From positions 1,488,001-1,552,000 of the forward strand of contig NZ_JAPPRA010000001.1 in NCBI RefSeq assembly GCF_026672375.1: 64,000 nt of DNA, read 5' to 3'. The notes under the pieces are model-generated. The model was not told the DNA's origin. It did not search any database and was given only the letters and a program-made list of their open reading frames with translations. The position numbers and the translations under genes were made by a program. Source of the stretch: Caulobacter sp. SL161 (GTDB lineage: Bacteria > Pseudomonadota > Alphaproteobacteria > Caulobacterales > Caulobacteraceae). Shown here in pieces: positions 63,242 to 64,000 of the stretch (the stretch's first letter is position 1; each line of letters starts with the position of its first letter).

Positions 63242-63898
63242 GTGGAAACGATCCGGCAAGTGACTGAAAAGACGAGGCGAACGCCGCGCCAGCCGCGGTC
63301 CGAGGCGACGGTCGAGGCGATTCTCGAGGCGGCCTTTCAACTTTTGGAGCACGGCGGCGTCCGGGCCCTGACGACCAACCATATCGCCGAGCGGGCCGGG
63401 GTGAGCGTCGGCACGCTCTACCAGTACTTCCAGGGCAAGCAGGCGATCCTGGCGGCGTTGGCCCAGAGACAGGCCGCCGCCGCGCGTGACCGCATCGCAG
63501 CGATCGTCATTGACGGGCCCAAGATCAGCGCGGTGCGGATGATCGTGCGGACCCTGGCCACCGCCTTCGAGGGGACGCCCGCGACTCGCCGGGCCCTGCT
63601 GGACGCCTTCGCCGGCGAGGCGGGCGACGCGGCGGTGATGCGGCATCACCGCCTGTTCTTCGACGCCATCGCCGGCAAGGCCCGGTTCGAGTTCGACATG
63701 ACTCCGGAAGCCGGGTTCGTCTTGACCCACGCCGTCATCGGTTTGCTGCGCGCGGCGACCATCGAGACCGAACTGGCGCTCGATCCGCAGCGTCTGGAGG
63801 ACGAACTGGTCCGGCTGATGGAGGGCTATATCCTGGCGCTGATCGAGGCGAAGAGCGCGCCAGGCCCGCACGGCATTGCCGAGCGGGCCGGTCGCTGA
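63242..63898 (+). CDS. TetR-family transcriptional regulator
   Basis: About 218 residues. The N-terminal TetR helix-turn-helix (TVEAILEAAFQLLEHGGVRA; IAERAGVSVGTLYQYFQGKQ) is complete, followed by a helical ligand domain. GTG at 63242 (AGG upstream) is preferred over TTG at 63221. It is divergent from the MpaB-like gene across about 105 bases and probably represses it or itself. Confidence 0.88.
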   Translation: METIRQVTEKTRRTPRQPRSEATVEAILEAAFQLLEHGGVRALTTNHIAERAGVSVGTLYQYFQGKQAILAALAQRQAAAARDRIAAIVIDGPKISAVRMIVRTLATAFEGTPATRRALLDAFAGEAGDAAVMRHHRLFFDAIAGKARFEFDMTPEAGFVLTHAVIGLLRAATIETELALDPQRLEDELVRLMEGYILALIEAKSAPGPHGIAERAGR

Positions 63899-63944
63899 TA
63901 GCGATGGCCTCAAAGAGGCGCCTTTCGCCGTCTTGGGGTTACGT

Positions 63945-64000
63945 ATGCCTCCGGCCAACAAGTCCAAGCGTGGGTCCAGCTCGCTGCTTTGGGATCTTCT
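63945..64000 (+). CDS. Possible start of a further gene (cut by window end)
   Basis: From the ATG at 63945 the frame MPPANKSKRGSSSLLWDLL stays open to the window end. It is too short to name. A small hairpin (GCCTC-AAA-GAGGC, near 63907) lies between it and the TetR stop and may be a weak terminator. Confidence 0.35.
   Translation, partial: MPPANKSKRGSSSLLWDL

Overview
The window is 64 kb of high-GC chromosomal DNA from an alphaproteobacterium, almost certainly a Caulobacter species. The strongest clues are the flagellar block fliF-fliG-flbE-fliN-flbD-flhA, the divergent flgKL / fliK-flgD-flgE genes, and a sciP (DUF1153) gene directly behind the hook gene. Supporting clues are a PtsP-type phosphotransferase enzyme, MocR and HxlR regulators, two GGDEF/EAL proteins and an OprO/P-type porin. 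I see no rRNA, tRNA, CRISPR array, insertion sequence or prophage.

Layout. 0-5.1 kb: two secreted esterases, an EamA transporter and a secreted GH2 glycosidase. 5.4-13.7 kb: ptsP, a rodZ-like gene with a 1-base frameshift, ispG, a small secreted protein, a secreted intradiol dioxygenase, a pseudouridine synthase and prfA. 13.9-24.1 kb: a more variable stretch between prfA and prmC. It holds a CHASE4-GGDEF-EAL protein, a Tat hydrolase, a LysE exporter with divergent MocR regulator, a secreted nuclease-like protein, a frameshifted small membrane protein, an erythromycin-esterase-like gene with an in-frame stop, an NTPase, a GNAT, a MOSC protein and an orphan ParD antitoxin. 24.2-30 kb: prmC, a DUF4167 protein, an M48 lipoprotein protease and clpB. 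30-38.7 kb: small hypothetical genes, a GntR/FCD regulator divergent from ribD-ribE-ribBA-ribH, an M28 peptidase, a small GNAT and a thiolase. 39-44.3 kb: an HxlR regulator, a membrane GGDEF-EAL protein, mnmA and a frameshifted photolyase-family gene. 44.3-60.3 kb: flagellar genes. 60.4-64 kb: a porin, an MpaB-family protein, a TetR regulator and the start of one more possible gene.

How it works together. The flagellar half shows the Caulobacter assembly cascade. The MS-ring/switch operon (fliF, fliG, flbE/fliH, fliN) also carries flbD, the sigma-54 activator of later genes. The flgK-fliK intergenic region has a sigma-54-type promoter facing each way, an IHF-like site and FlbD-site-like palindromes. 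SciP, the CtrA antagonist, sits between the hook gene and fliF.

I did not find a clearly new biological system. The most useful observations are: three likely genes each broken by a single missing base; one gene broken by one amber codon; a photolyase-family protein whose domain order looks inverted; perfect palindromic operators beside the ParD, MocR and GntR genes; and several families of long palindromic intergenic elements concentrated at gene 3' ends.
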